A DNA stretch of 64,000 nucleotides from Cercis canadensis (Eukaryota > Streptophyta > Magnoliopsida > Fabales > Fabaceae). Below the pieces are notes generated by a model. The model had not been told where the DNA came from. It saw only the letters and a list, made by a program, of their open reading frames with translations, and did not search any database. Below, in pieces: positions 47,950 through 60,030 of the stretch (position 1 is its first letter; the number at the start of each line of letters is the position of its first letter). Location of the stretch: positions 62,001 to 126,000 of the forward strand of contig QAOA01007606.1 in the NCBI GenBank assembly GCA_003255065.1, read 5' to 3'. A program made the position numbers and the translations under genes.

Positions 47950-48655
47950 TATTTAGGGATTTATGAAAGTTTTAGGGGTTTAGGGATAAAGATTGAGATT
48001 TAAGGTTTGGGATTGAGATTTAGGGTTTAAGGTTTAGGAGTTATAGTTTTTTAATTATGGAGTTTGGGGTTTAGGAGTTAGAATTTTAGGATTTGGGGTT
48101 TATGGTTACATTTAAGGACTAGGGTTTTAGGGGTTAAGGTTTTAAGGGCTAGGGTTTAAAGGTTTTGGGGTTAGGATTTAGGGTTTGGGATTAGGGGTTA
48201 GGGTTTAGGGCTTAAGGATTTGGGATTAGGGTTTTGGGGTTTGGGGTTTAGGTTTGAGTTTGGGGTTGACTTTAAGGATTACTATTTTTTTTTCAATTAT
48301 TTGAATGACGGTATAGAATTAGTTTTGTAATTTTTTCTATTGCTATGTAATTTTTAGTTATGGAATAAATTGTAATTTTTTGATTGTGATTCTGTATATT
48401 TGTGTGGAATTTTGAATTCCTGGAATGTTCAAGTTTTACGGGAGACTCTGCCTAAATTTTTATTTATGGTTTAGGGTTTAGCAGTTATATTTAAGAGCTT
48501 AGGGTTAAAAGTTTAGGGTTTAAGGTTTAGGAGTTTAGGGTTTGGAGTTTAAGGGTTAGTGTTTAGTGTTTAGGGTTTAGAGTATGGGGGTTTAGGGGTT
48601 AAGGTTAGGTTTTAAGGGTTAGGATTTAGGGCTTAGTGTTTTAGGTTTGACTTTA
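47950..48655. repeat. Degenerate telomere-like TTTAGGG blocks in the CACTA element
   Basis: Two blocks (about 47950-48270 and 48470-48655) consist largely of variants of ttagggttt and ttaggggtt, on the strand matching the plant telomere repeat TTTAGGG. They are part of a larger duplication: the motif attcctggaatgttcaa occurs before each block (about 47899 and 48417). Confidence 0.7.
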
Positions 48656-48699
48656 AGAATTACTATTTTTATTGTTCTAACATTTTTATTGGTTTTATT

Positions 48700-50270
48700 T
48701 AAATTGTATGACAAATGTCAAACCACCTAGACTGTCATCACCCATAGCTAGGCCACCGTCCAGGAAGGACAGAGGCAAGGTCGTTGCTCAACCTTCTCAG
48801 ATTGAGCCGGCCTTGTCTATGTTCATGTCGACCCTAGGGTTTGCACGCACCCCATTGCCCACTGCGACAGGGGAGGGGTGATCAGGAGCCACGACCCTAG
48901 GCTCAGCATCGTTGGCTACTGTGGGGTCGTCTCACCCGAGTCTGTCCATTTTGGACTCTCCATGACCATGACCAAGCTCCCAATTGCCTGATGGTCGGCT
49001 GGTTATTATGCCACACGGGAGGAGGGAGTAAGTTAATTCTAATATTTGTTATTTGAAATTTTTTATTACTTTATTTATATTACTAAACAATTAACTATGT
49101 GTGTTTTTTTGGCTGTTACCCTTCCAAAAGGCCCGTGAATCTACTTTCGGCTGTCTACATGTCGACGTACGAGTAGCCTTGGCCAGACTTTATCTCAATT
49201 TCTGATGAGGTGAAAGAACTATGGTGGACAGAGTTTAAGGTAAGAAATAATTGATTTAATTTTATTTACTAACATATTTGGTATACATATTTACTAAATT
49301 TGACATTTTGTTTTCTATTGTATAGGAGATGTGTTTAGGAGCCCTAATACGAGAGCCAGATTCGTGAGGTCTGGCTCTCTAAGTGCTCAGACAACATTCA
49401 CACATCTTTCCAATACATTAGGATCGGGAAAAGCAAGGGTGATTGGTTGTTTGATGCGGTACTTAAGGCCCTCATAGCAGTATGGACCTCTTAGGAGTAT
49501 AGGGTCATCTCTTAGGAACAAGAAGAACTGTTCCTTAGATTAGGGACATGCATTCCACAAAGGTGGCTCTATCACTGTTTTCGAGCACAAATGGAGGATG
49601 GTAAGTTTTTTATTAAATGACATTATTTTTTTTTGTTATATGTCAATTTATGTTTACTAACATTTTATGTTTTTTGTAGACGAAGGAGTTGGGCAGAGAG
49701 CCCAAGGCTCCGGAGGTTTTCTATCACCTCCAACACAGTTTTACTAAAGGCTGGGTACATCAAAAGGCGGAGTCTACCTATGTAAATATTAAATTGTTCT
49801 TAACTCTTTATGTGAGTAATTACATATATTAATTATAATACTAACCTAATGGTGTTATCTATGCAAACTGAGTTTGAGAGAAGTTGGTCCGAGAGCTAGG
49901 CTGAGTCCTCTTCTTCTTCTGTCGACGACATCGGGCTATGGCTCAATGTCGGCGAAAAAAATAAGAAGGGTCGAGTTTACATCTTAGGCTCTGAGGCTAG
50001 CGTTTTGGACTCCACCTCCGCATAGCCTACCCAGGCCTCCCAGCAACCAGATGCAGCCTTGTCTGAGCTCCTGTCCCAGAAGGCGAGCTTGCAGCAAGAG
50101 ATGGCTCGCCTCCCCCCATTGGCCGACGCATTGGATGCGAGGGGCATTTCACCTAAGGCGCTCGCCACTATACTAGGATAGTTACACCAGCAACAGCATC
50201 CATTTGGCCTCGTAGCCCGCCGCTGAGGATGACATAGTTGACAACACTGACGATGAGGACTAGTGCTCAG
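48700..50270 (+). pseudogene. En/Spm-type (Ptta/TNPA-like) transposon gene, decayed
   Basis: Exon-like pieces show family signatures: DEVKELWWTEFK near 49205-49240, GREPKAPEVFYH near 49690-49725, and KKGRVYILGSEAS near 49965-50005, which matches the KGRVYGLGS-type signature of plant En/Spm Ptta proteins. GT/AG introns can be drawn at about 49241-49325 and 49600-49679. A Gln/Leu-rich, coiled-coil-like tail follows (SQKASLQQEMARL). Several stops interrupt the frame. In intact elements this protein binds the subterminal motifs. Exon limits are approximate. Confidence 0.6.
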
Positions 50271-50666
50271 TTGACTTTTGTTGTATTTTTTTATTGTATA
50301 ACATTTTTATTAATAAAATTTAGTTATATTTCATTTAATTTTGTTTATTAATTTGATTAAATGTTTAGAAAAAATAAATTGTTATTTTAGAAAAAAAAAA
50401 TCACAAATAAAAAATTAAAAAAATTATTTAAAAAGGTTTTTTTCATGTATTTTCTCACGGACGTTGTCCATGCGAAAAGATATTCTCACTCTTAACAAAT
50501 ATTTAGCTGTGAGAAACTCCGTAAGAAATTTCTCACTGCTCAATTTTTCCGTGAGAAAATATTTTTTTCATGCCTGTTTTTCTCTTGCCCATAAGTCTTC
50601 TCACGGACTTTCTCACGGATTTGTTCTGTGAGAAAACGTCAATTTTCTTGTAGTGCTTGGGTCTCT

Positions 50667-51943
50667 TGTTGAGTGAATTTTATACTCACTTTTTAGGTGT
50701 CCTAGCTTAAACATTTGAGTAGTTCTTGTAGATTAAATGGCTATTTAATGAGATTTTTATGTTAAATTGTAGATTCTATGGACTTGAGCAAAGAAACAAG
50801 GACTTTTGGGGAGTTTGGGGACATAAACCAGAGCTTGGGTGCTCAGAAGCATCAGAAAGGAGAATCTGGCAGCAGCTCAGCGCCGCACCCCTCAATATTT
50901 AGAGGTGCGGTGCCCGAAAGTGAAAAGAGCCAGATTTCTTCCAGAGCAGCAGAGGTGCGGCGCCCAAACTTCAGAGGTGCGGCGCCCATAATTAATTCGG
51001 CAGACGCGGCTTAATTTCTCTTGGTTTTAGGGCTTTAGAGTGAGGGGTATAAATAGGAAATCGAAGGAATTAGAAGGAGGTTCATTCTTAGACACTTTTA
51101 GAGGCACAAAGGAGGCAAAGGAAGGATTAAAGGGAGGAGATGCAAGGCTGATTTGACCTTCAAACCAGAGTTTTTCCTCTTTTACCTTTGAATCATGCCT
51201 CAATTTTATTCTTTCTTGTTCTCTTCATCTAGTATGAACTAATTCTCTTATCTAGGGTACGATGTAGCCTAATTAGGACCAGCTGTAGTTTATTATGAAG
51301 TTAATTCCATTATTTATCTCTTAAATTTGAGTATTTATCTCTTCTCTTAATGCTTCTAATTGTCTGGCCAATAATTAGATGAACTGTTAATCACAATGAG
51401 ATCGGAAGGAGAGTTGTGTGTCAAGTTCCTTGGGGTAAATGCCATGAGTTACATGGAGGATAGGAATATACCTTTATGGCTTGTGTAATCATTTAAAAAG
51501 ATCCACAAAACTCAATGAATTCGTAATTATTGTAACTCGTATAGGGATATACAGGGTTAGTAATTAATGGATATGTACACTAGACCTTGGGAGAGGCTAG
51601 TGAATAAATTAGGGAATCATGATTAGCAAATAGGAAAATAAATTGGAGTTAATAGAATGTGGAATGAAAGCTAGCAGTAATTATGGTGAAATCGGAACCC
51701 TAGATGTTTCTCTCTTGCTGAATCTATCATTTTTCTGGTTTAATTTGCTATTTTTCTGGTTTACATTGCTTTCATTCTATTTTTAGTTGTTTCATTGAAA
51801 TATCTCCTTATCGATTGATTAGATAAAGTTAAGGTTAACCCTCTTTCGGTAGTTGGTACATTAGTCTTTGTGGGAACGATAAATTGATCTCATTTTATTA
51901 CTTGCAAACGACAACGTACACTTGTGTTGGAATTTTCACAACA
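50667..51943 (+). repeat. Athila element 2, 5' LTR (1277 bp)
   Basis: Contains a TATAAATA box at 51048-51055, the probable Pol II promoter. At 50881-50914 is a GC-rich inverted repeat (CGCCGCACCCCTC ... GAGGTGCGG), followed by two half-copies (50951-50965 and 50972-50987). The 3' LTR is very similar but lacks one 22-bp half-copy. Confidence 0.92.
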
Positions 51944-51949
51944 AGTTTT

Positions 51950-51967
51950 TGGCGCCGTTGCTGGGGA
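51950..51967 (+). promoter_or_regulatory. Athila element 2 primer-binding site
   Basis: TGGCGCCGTTGCTGGGGA, 6 bp after the 5' LTR: the tRNA-Asp-type site used by Athila elements, identical to that of element 1. Confidence 0.9.
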
Positions 51968-52081
51968 CTAATTTGTTATCAATATCGATACTCAGTAATC
52001 TTAATTTTAGTCTAGTCGTGTACCGTTCACATATTTACTTAAGTGTTTACTTTCTGACACTTGCAGGAGTTTTCTTTGTGT

Positions 52082-55000
52082 ATGAGAAAAGCTGGAAATA
52101 GTGCTCTTATTCCTTTTGATTCCGAGATAGAAAAGACCTATCGAAGGAATAGAAAGGCGAGAAAAGAGTCTACCAGAGTTGTGACAGACACAATGGCAGA
52201 AGAAAACCATCCAAAGGCACTCCGTGATTATGCTTTACCTTCCATCTCGGATACCACTTCGGGTATAAGGCGACCGGCTATTGAAGCGAACTTTTTTGAG
52301 ATTAAACCAGCTGTCATCCACATGGTCCAGTCAGCCTTGTTCAATGGATTAGCAAGTGAAGACCCTCATGCTCATCTTTCCGGGTTCGTGGAGATCTGCG
52401 ATACTTTCAAGCACAACGGGGTTGGTAATGATGCTATTCGCCTCCGCTTATTTCCTTTCTCATTACGGGATAAAGCCAAGGCTTGGCTTTAAGCATTGCC
52501 AACAGGGACCATCACCACATGGGATATTTTGGCCCAGAAATTCTTGGCCAAATTTTTCCCACCAGCTAAGACCGCCAAGCTCCGAAATGACATTGCAACA
52601 TTTTATCAATTGGAGAATGAGTCACTTCAGGAGGCGTGGGAAAGGTACAAGGAGTTGCTACGTAGATGCCCTCACCATGGACTACCAGACTGGTTGCAGT
52701 TGCAGACTTTTTATAATGGGTTACTAAATTCCACCAAGGCCCTAATTGATGCCGCTGCTGGTGGGTCTTTGATGAGAAAAACATATGAAGCTGCCCATGA
52801 CTTGCTAGAAGATATGGCTACCAATGCCTATCAGTGGCCTACTGAGAGGTCCAATCCGAGAAAGGTGCTTGGGGTTCATAAGGTTGACGCCTTTACCGCT
52901 TTATCTGCAAAAATCGACTCGCTAGCTAAGCAGTTGACTGTTCGGAATGTCAATGTCATCCAGTCACCTCCTGAAAATTGTGACCATTGTGGAGGCCCTC
53001 ACATCAGTATAGAGTGTCAGGTGGGCAATCCGTTCTCTGCTTCCCAAGCTGAGGAAGCCAATTATGTGGGGAATCAGAATCGACCAAATAACCCCTACTC
53101 GAACACCTATAATCCGGGGTGGAGAAATCATCCAAACTTCTCTTGGAAGAACAACCAGAATTCTGCTCAACCACATGTACAAGCAAAGGTTTCTTTGGAG
53201 GATGCTCTAGCCCAGCTCACCATGAATACAAGCCAATTCATGGCTCGAATCGATGCCTCTATTCGTAACCTAGAAGTTCAAGTAGGCCAACTTTCTACCA
53301 TGCTCACTACCAAACAGCAAGGGTCATTGCCTAGTGACACTGAGGTTAATCCCAAGGAACACATCAAAGCCATTACCCTTCGTAGTGGCAAGACCTTGGA
53401 TGAACCTCTGATACTACTAAGAAGTTTCCGTGTAAGCCAGTTGAGCCTGAGGTGAAGGAAACCACTCCAGTAGAGACTCCAGTAGCACCTGTGGGGAAAC
53501 CGTCTAAATTGTTTCCAGACAACCCTCCCCCCTATATTCCACCTCTACCATTTCCTCAGAGATTGCAAAAGAAAAGGTTGGATTCTCAGTTCTCTAAGTT
53601 TCTGGAAGTCTTCAAGAAGCTTCATATCAACATACCATTTGTTGATGCTCTTGAACAGATGCCCAGTTACGTCAAATTTATGAAGGATATACTGTCTAAC
53701 AAGAGGAAGCTGGAGGATTTTGAGACTGTAGCACTTACTGAGGAGTGCAGCGCTATTCTTCAAAAGAAACTACCACCTAAATTAAAAGATCTAGGGAGTT
53801 TTACTATACCTTGTACTATTGGTAATTCTTTCTTTGGTAAAGCCCTTTGTGATTTAGGTGCCAATATTAATTTGATGCTCTTGTCTATTTACAGGAAATT
53901 GGGTCTTGGAGAAGCGAAACCTACGACAGTCTCATTGCAGTTAGCTGACCGATCAATCAAATACCCCAGAGGTATCATTGAAGATGTGCTAGTCAAGGTG
54001 GATAAGTTCATCATCCCTGCTGACTTTATTGTTCTGGACATGGAGGAAGACCAAGAAATCCCAATTATTCTTGGTCGACCATTCTTAGCTACTGGGAGGA
54101 CTCTGATTGACGTGCAAAAAGGACAGTTAATTTTGCGGGTACAAGATGAGGAAGTAGCATTCAATGTCTTCAAAGCCATGAAGTACCCCTTGGATGGTGA
54201 TAGTTGCTTCAGACTTGACACCATTGATGAGTGCACCAGAGATTTTGTTAGAGCGACAAGTCCTATAGAACCGCTTGAAACAAGCTTGCTTGGGAGCTCT
54301 CCTCCTGATGATCCAGAGATTCGAGCGGTTGTGAGTCAACTTGAGGCCACCGCTCCTATTTTTATCCACCGTCCCTTTGAAGAGCTAGGGAAAGGGGCCA
54401 GTAGACCAGTGCCATCCATTCACAAGCCACCGACCTTAGAGCTCAAACAGTTACCTGGGCATCTGAAGTATGGATTTCTAGGGGACTCATCTACTCTGCC
54501 AGTCATTCTTTCTGCTTCTTTGACGACCAATCAGGAAGATAAGTTACTGAGAGTGCTTCGGGAGCACAAGACCGCCATCGGGTGGCCCTTCCTTGTGCAT
54601 GCACAAGATTCTGATGGAAGATAGCTACCGACCGTTTGTGGAACACCAACGCCGATTGAACCCTAACATGAAAGAGGTAGTGAGAGCAGAGGTACTGAAG
54701 CTTCTGGACGCAGGGATCATCTATCCTATCTCTGACAGTGCATGGGTCAACCCTGTGCAAGTGGTTCCTAAGAAAGGTGGGATGACAATGATAAAAAATG
54801 AGAAGGATGAGTTAATCCCCACGAGGACTGTGACAGGGTGGCGAGTATGTATCGACTATAGGAAGCTCAACACAGCCACTCGAAATGACCATTTTCCTCT
54901 TCCTTTCATCGATCAGATGCTCGACTGGCTAGCTGGGCATCCTTACTATTGCTTCTTGGATGGGTATTCGGGCTATAATCAGATCTCCATCGCACCTGAA

Positions 55001-57310
55001 GACCAAGAGAAGACTACCTTCACCTGCCCGTATGGTACTTTTGCTTTCCGACGCATGCCTTTTGGGTTATGCAACGCACCGGCTACTTTTCAGCGGTGTA
55101 TGATGGCGATATTTTCTGATATGGTGGAGCGCTTCATCGAGGTTTTCATGGATGATTTCTCCGTCTTTTAGGAGTCTTTTGACACTTGCCTGGTCAACCT
55201 CTCATCTATTCTCAAAATGTGTGAGGAAACAAATTTGGTGCTAAACTGGGAAAAATGTCACTTCATGGTGACAGAAGGCATCGTCTTGGGCCACAAAGTC
55301 TCTGTTGCTGATGTTGAAGTGAATTGGGCGAAGATTGCCACCATTGAAAAATTACCTCTTCCTACCTCGGTCAAAGGTGTACGCAGTTTTCTGGGCCATG
55401 CTGGATTTTACAGGCGGTTTATTAAGGATTTCTCCAAGATCACAAAACCCCTGTGTAATTTACTTCTTAAGGAGGTTCCCTTCCTATTTGATGCAAATTG
55501 CTTAGTGGCATTTGAGGTTCTGAAAAAAGCCTTAGTCTCTGCTCCCATTATTGTAGCTCCGGATTGGGATCTTCCTTTTGAGTTGATGTGCGATGCCAGT
55601 GATTTCGCCATCGGGGCTGTTTTGGGACAGAGTCGGGATAAGCATTTTCATGTCATCTACTATGCGAGTCGTACTTTGAATCCTGCACAAATGAACTATA
55701 CCACCACTGAAAATGAGCTCCTGGCTGTGGTCTTTACCTTTGATAAGTTCAGGCCGTACTTGATTGGCACCAAAATGATAGTTTTTACTGACCACTCGGC
55801 TATCAAGTACTTAATTGAGAAGAAATATGCAAAACCCAGGCTCATTCGGTGGGTACTCCTACTTCAGGAGTTTGACCTTGCAATTAAAGATAAAAAAGGC
55901 AAAGAGAATGTGGTGGCAGATCACTTGTCTCGGTTAGAACCACATGAGCAGTAGGTACCTTCCACTCCCCAAATTGATGATGCATTCCCAGATGAGCAGC
56001 TCTATCGTATCCAAGCTGGACAGTCCTCTTGGTTTGTAGATTTTGCAAACTTTCTAGCAACCAAGACACTTCCACCAGAGCAGACGAGTCACCAGCGGAA
56101 GAAGTTTTACTCTGATGTGAAGCACTATTTGTGGGATGACCTATTTCTCTACAAACATTGTTGTGATCAGATCATCAGAAAGTGTGTCCCTGAAGTGGAG
56201 ATAGATCACATTCTTCATCATTGTCATTCTTCCGAGTATGGGGGTCATTTTGGAGCTAATCGTATTGCTGCCAAAGTTCTTCAGTCGGGCTTTTACTGGC
56301 CCACTTTATTCAAAGATGCTCATGCCTTTGTATCCTCTTGTGACAGATGCCAACGGACAGGGAATATTTCCAACTGTCATGAGATGCCCTTGACCACTAT
56401 CTTGGAAGTAGAACTTTTCAATGTATGGGGCATCGATTTCATGGGACCCTTCCCATCCTCTTTTAATAACCAATACATCCTAGTAGCGGTTGACTACGTC
56501 TCCAAATGGGTTGAGGCTGTTGCATTACCTACCAATGACTCTCGAGTGGTAGTGAACTTTCTCCGCAAGCATATTTTTACTCTGTTCGGAACCCCGAGAG
56601 CAATTATCAGTGATGGGGGGAAGCATGTTTGCAATAAGCAGTTCGAGACTTTATTAACCAAGTATGGGGTCAAGCATAAGGTAGTCACTCCTTATCATCC
56701 TCAAACAAGTGGTCAAGTGGAGATTTCAAATAGGGAGCTGAAGTGGATCCTAGAAAAAACAGTTAATGCTAACAGAAAGGATTGGTCCAAAAAGCTTGAT
56801 GACGCACTCTGGGCGTATCGCACGGCTTTTAAGACTCCAATTGGTATGTCCCCATACCGGTTAGTGTTTGGTAAGGCTTGCCATCTGCCTGTTGAGTTAG
56901 AACATCATGCTTATTGGGCCACCAAAAAGCTCAACTTTGATCTTCAAGTTGCGGGTGAAAAGCGCTGTCTTCAACTGAATGAAATGGACGAGTTTCGTCA
57001 AGGGGCTTATAAGAACGCCAAGCTTTATAAAGAGCGGATGAAGAAATGGCATGACAAACATATTGTGCAGCGTGACTTTGCCCCTGGTCAACAAGTCATT
57101 CTTTTCAACTCTCGTTTGAGGCTTTTCCCTGGAAAATTAAGATCTAGGTAGTCAGGCCCTTTTACCGTGGTTCAAGTATTCCCACATGGAGCTGTGAAAA
57201 TTCAAAGTATGGACAAAAAGTTCAAGGTTAATGGTCAGCAACTCAAGAGCTACATTGATGGTGTGAAAGATTTCCCCAAATCTTCCATCACCCTTGAAGA
57301 ACCCAAGTGA
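52082..57310 (+). pseudogene. Athila element 2 gag-pol remnant
   Basis: Start chosen at 52082 (MRKAGNSALIPF), matching element 1. Gag core 52300-52760; CX2CX3HX4C knuckle near 52979-53017 (CDHCGGPHISIEC). Protease at 53600-54150, with DLGAN near 53851 where DLGAS is usual. RT 54650-55170 with FMDD at about 55147-55158. RNase H 55560-55950 ([28 protein letters not shown]). Integrase 56200-57000 with zinc ligands ([16 protein letters not shown]) and the triad Asp/Asp/Glu ([24 protein letters not shown]). The tail ends at a TGA, 57308-57310. Lesions: TAA 52490-52492, a frameshift near 53402-53415, a small deletion with frameshift near 54581-54600, and TAGs at 55169-55171, 55952-55954 and 57149-57151. 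A functional protein would form particles, copy the RNA and integrate the cDNA. Confidence 0.92.
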
Positions 57311-58908
57311 CCCGTTCTGAGAAAGTCTAGCTAAAGACTATAAATTTAGCGCTAATTGGGAGGCAACCCAAGGGTTTTTTTTTTCCTTTACTTTTAGTTT
57401 TTAGTTCTGTCATTTGATGCCATTTAGATTTTTAATATGTGATCGAAATAGATTTTTAGTTCTTTGTTTTTGTTTAGTTGTTCATGTCTTGCAAGGTATC
57501 ATGTGCATTTCTAATTCGTAAGTGTTTCTGGGTGTTTTGATAGGTGTACCACCATTTTAAAGCAATCTTGGAACACAAAAAAGAACCATTGGGCAGAGGA
57601 CAAGTGCCGTACCCCTAAATATGCAGAGGCGCGGCGCTCAAATATGCAGTCTGAAGGTGAAAAAAAACCAGCAAGATAGCGCCACACCCCTCAATCTTCA
57701 GAGGTGCGGCGCCCGAGTTCCAAGATACCAGGCAGCCAGAGAGCGCCGCACCCCTCATTCCTAAGAGGTGCGGCGCCCAGGTAAGTCACTTCCTTCTCCC
57801 AAATTTCTCACGCACGCACACACCCTTTCCATTCCATTCCAACTTCTTTTCTTCCTCTACCTCCAAACTTCCCCATTGAACTACCCAAGCAATTCGAAAG
57901 GACAAGCACCCATTCTTGCCCACTTCAAGAACGCATCTCTCTCTGTCTCTCTCTCTCTCACGCATCTCTCTCTCTCTCTCTTCTCTCTCTCCCTCCTTGT
58001 TTCTTCGCATGTTTCTCTTCACACCCACACTTACCCATTGTAAAATTTCTTTCTAACTCACACATACACCCACTCATCATTCCATTTCGCCCCTCTCCCT
58101 GCATTACCCACTAGTTTTCACATCAAAATTTCCTCACATTCACTCTCACACTCACTTCAAGTTTTATTTTCGAATTACAAAGGGGGCTTTTGCGAGTTTC
58201 GGCCAATCAAGGTAAATTTCTCCTCTTCTTCTTACCTTTTGGATTTCCTGGATGTACTTTGGCCATTTTGGAGGTAATGCATATTTCAAATGGCTTTAAG
58301 AACCTTCTTTCTTGTACATGCCCACCAAGTGTTCGATACTTTGCTCAAATGAAGTTAAGTTTCTTCATAAGCATAATTGGGTCTCTTGCATGGCTTGTTT
58401 GCTTTAGCTATTTCCTCTTGCATGTTTTGCTTTCACTTTTACCCCTCTTACCCAACTTTATGCATGCCCTCCTTACTTACTTACTCCACCCATTGCTTAT
58501 GTTTCATCACATCTACCCCATGACAAAATCTCTTTAGCATTCTATAAATGTGCATGCCTAAAATCTCTATTCGACACATGCCTGGCTTGAGCACAAATTA
58601 GATGGCTATAGTGAATGTGTTATGCATATAATGCTCATAATAACTTCTATGAAGCACACTTCACATTGTAAATGCACATTAGCCCCTTTGCATGCCATGC
58701 ATTGACTTGCCTAAGTGCCTTCCACTTTCTTGCCCTTGCTTGCCATACTTGTCTACCTTGTGATATTATGCACATGTCCATAGCATGCTTTGTCTATCCG
58801 AGTGCAACCATTTCACAAGGACACCAACTGTGGATTTTCTTTGTGTGCCTTGAACTCACTTTGGCATTTTCTTTTTCAAGTTCTACCTAAGCTACAAGAA
58901 ATTGCACA
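57311..58908 (+). other. Athila element 2 spacer between integrase and the second ORF
   Basis: Non-coding. It contains three GC-rich inverted repeats (57605-57637, 57678-57713 and 57741-57778) related to those in the LTRs, and a CT microsatellite-like run at about 57930-57995. A long pyrimidine-rich, leader-like stretch follows. It may hold the promoter or splice signals for the downstream ORF; none could be pinned down. Confidence 0.6.
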
Positions 58909-60030
58909 ATGTCATCAAAGAAGCAGAAAACCACAAGAGGCGCCACTTCCTCGACACCACCATCATATGACAAAAGCCGCTTTGTTAGTCCCGAGGCATT
59001 CCAGCGGTTCCAAGTATCTGTGGCCAAGCGCACCATCGTCCCGGAACGAGGCATCCAACTTTCTCATTCGGGCAACCATGTTGATATTATCCGCCACCTG
59101 GCTAAGAGACGCTGGTCGCACTTTGCCTAACAACCTGAAGCTGCAGTAGTGCCTGTTGTGCGAGGATTCTATGCCAACGCCCCTGAGCGTACCAACGATA
59201 AGGTGTTTGTCCATGGCAAGCTCGTCCCCTTTGGTCGGAGCGCCATCAACTGATTCTAACAGCTCCCCACAGTCCAAGACGACGTGTACAAGACCCTTAC
59301 TGAAGAGGACGAGTGTGACATGGATGCCATTACACAGCTCCTCTGTCGACCGGGCACTGTTTGGAATATGTCCAAAGACCGATACATCTCTCTCCCGAAA
59401 GATGCCCTCGACACTACTGAGAAGGCATGGCTGCATTTCCTCGCCACCAAACTCCTCCCTGTCACCCACCTCAGTGATGTCGTCACTGAGCGTGCCTTCC
59501 TCCTCTACGCCATCATGGCTGAGCTCCCCCTGGATGTGGGCCGTATCATTCACAAGAACTTCCTCGACATTCTCCGTGGTGCCACAACAGGCGGGTTACC
59601 CTACCCCTCTTTGATCACTCACATGTGCAAAAATGCTGGAGTGGCTTGGAGCACGGACGAAGAGCTCAATTTTCCCCACCGTGCCCTTGACGACAACATT
59701 TTGTATGCCTTCAAGAGTTGGAGGCAGGCTGACACAGACCCAGTCAGATCCTCACAACCCTCTCAGTCCCGCCGACCTCTTTCAGCCACTGAGAGATTTG
59801 ATAGAATTGAGGAGGACATACGCGGCATCCACTCCACCCTTGGTGCCATGCAAGGCGCCCTCACCCAGCAGCAATTCTTCCAAAGCAGGGTGGACCATTT
59901 CATGCAGTCACAGACTCATGCCCTGAACCAGCTCCTGAGCCAGTGCACACTCGCCCCTGGGACCATACCCACCATGCCAGCCGATCCAGCACCTCCAGCT
60001 GCGGAGGAGGACGGCGACCATGCCATATGA
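58909..60030 (+). pseudogene. Athila element 2 second ORF (env-position, plant transposon-protein-like)
   Basis: Starts ATG at 58909 (MSSKKQKTTRGATSSTPPSY) and stays in one frame to the stop at 60028-60030, except for TAA 59128-59130, TGA 59251-59253 and TAA 59257-59259. Without these it would be about 373 residues. Features: a basic, Ser/Thr-rich start (nuclear-like), a central region with FLATKLLPVTHLSDVVTERA and YPSLITHMCKNAGV that I associate with a plant transposon protein domain (Transposase_32-like), and a Gln-rich, coiled-coil-prone C-terminus (about 59840-59950). No signal peptide or membrane segment is seen, so although it sits where Athila env-like ORFs lie, it does not look like an envelope protein. 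Function unknown. Confidence 0.7.

Larger units (their letters stand above)
46355..50655 (+). mobile_element. CACTA (En/Spm) DNA transposon, about 4.3 kb, TSD CTT
   Basis: The right end, read in reverse, is CACTACAAGAAAATTG. The left end is TACTACAAGAAAATTG, with the first base changed. A 3-bp CTT flanks both sides (46352-46354 and 50656-50658). Subterminal regions carry many copies of a GTGAGAAA/TTTCTCAC motif (46378-46665 and 50450-50640), as in CACTA elements, where such motifs bind the TNPA-type protein. Inside are a pyrimidine-rich leader (about 46690-46770), two internal duplications, telomere-like blocks and a decayed En/Spm gene. No TNP2-type transposase is seen, so it would be non-autonomous. 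Confidence 0.88.

Noticed and set aside
47950..48655. True interstitial telomere or chromosome fusion point
   Set aside because: Repeats are highly degenerate, duplicated together with flanking DNA and enclosed by CACTA ends, so they belong to the transposon.
57786..58043. Frames over the CT-rich run
   Set aside because: A microsatellite-like (CT)n tract gives Ser/Leu or Arg/Glu repeats on either strand; no gene.
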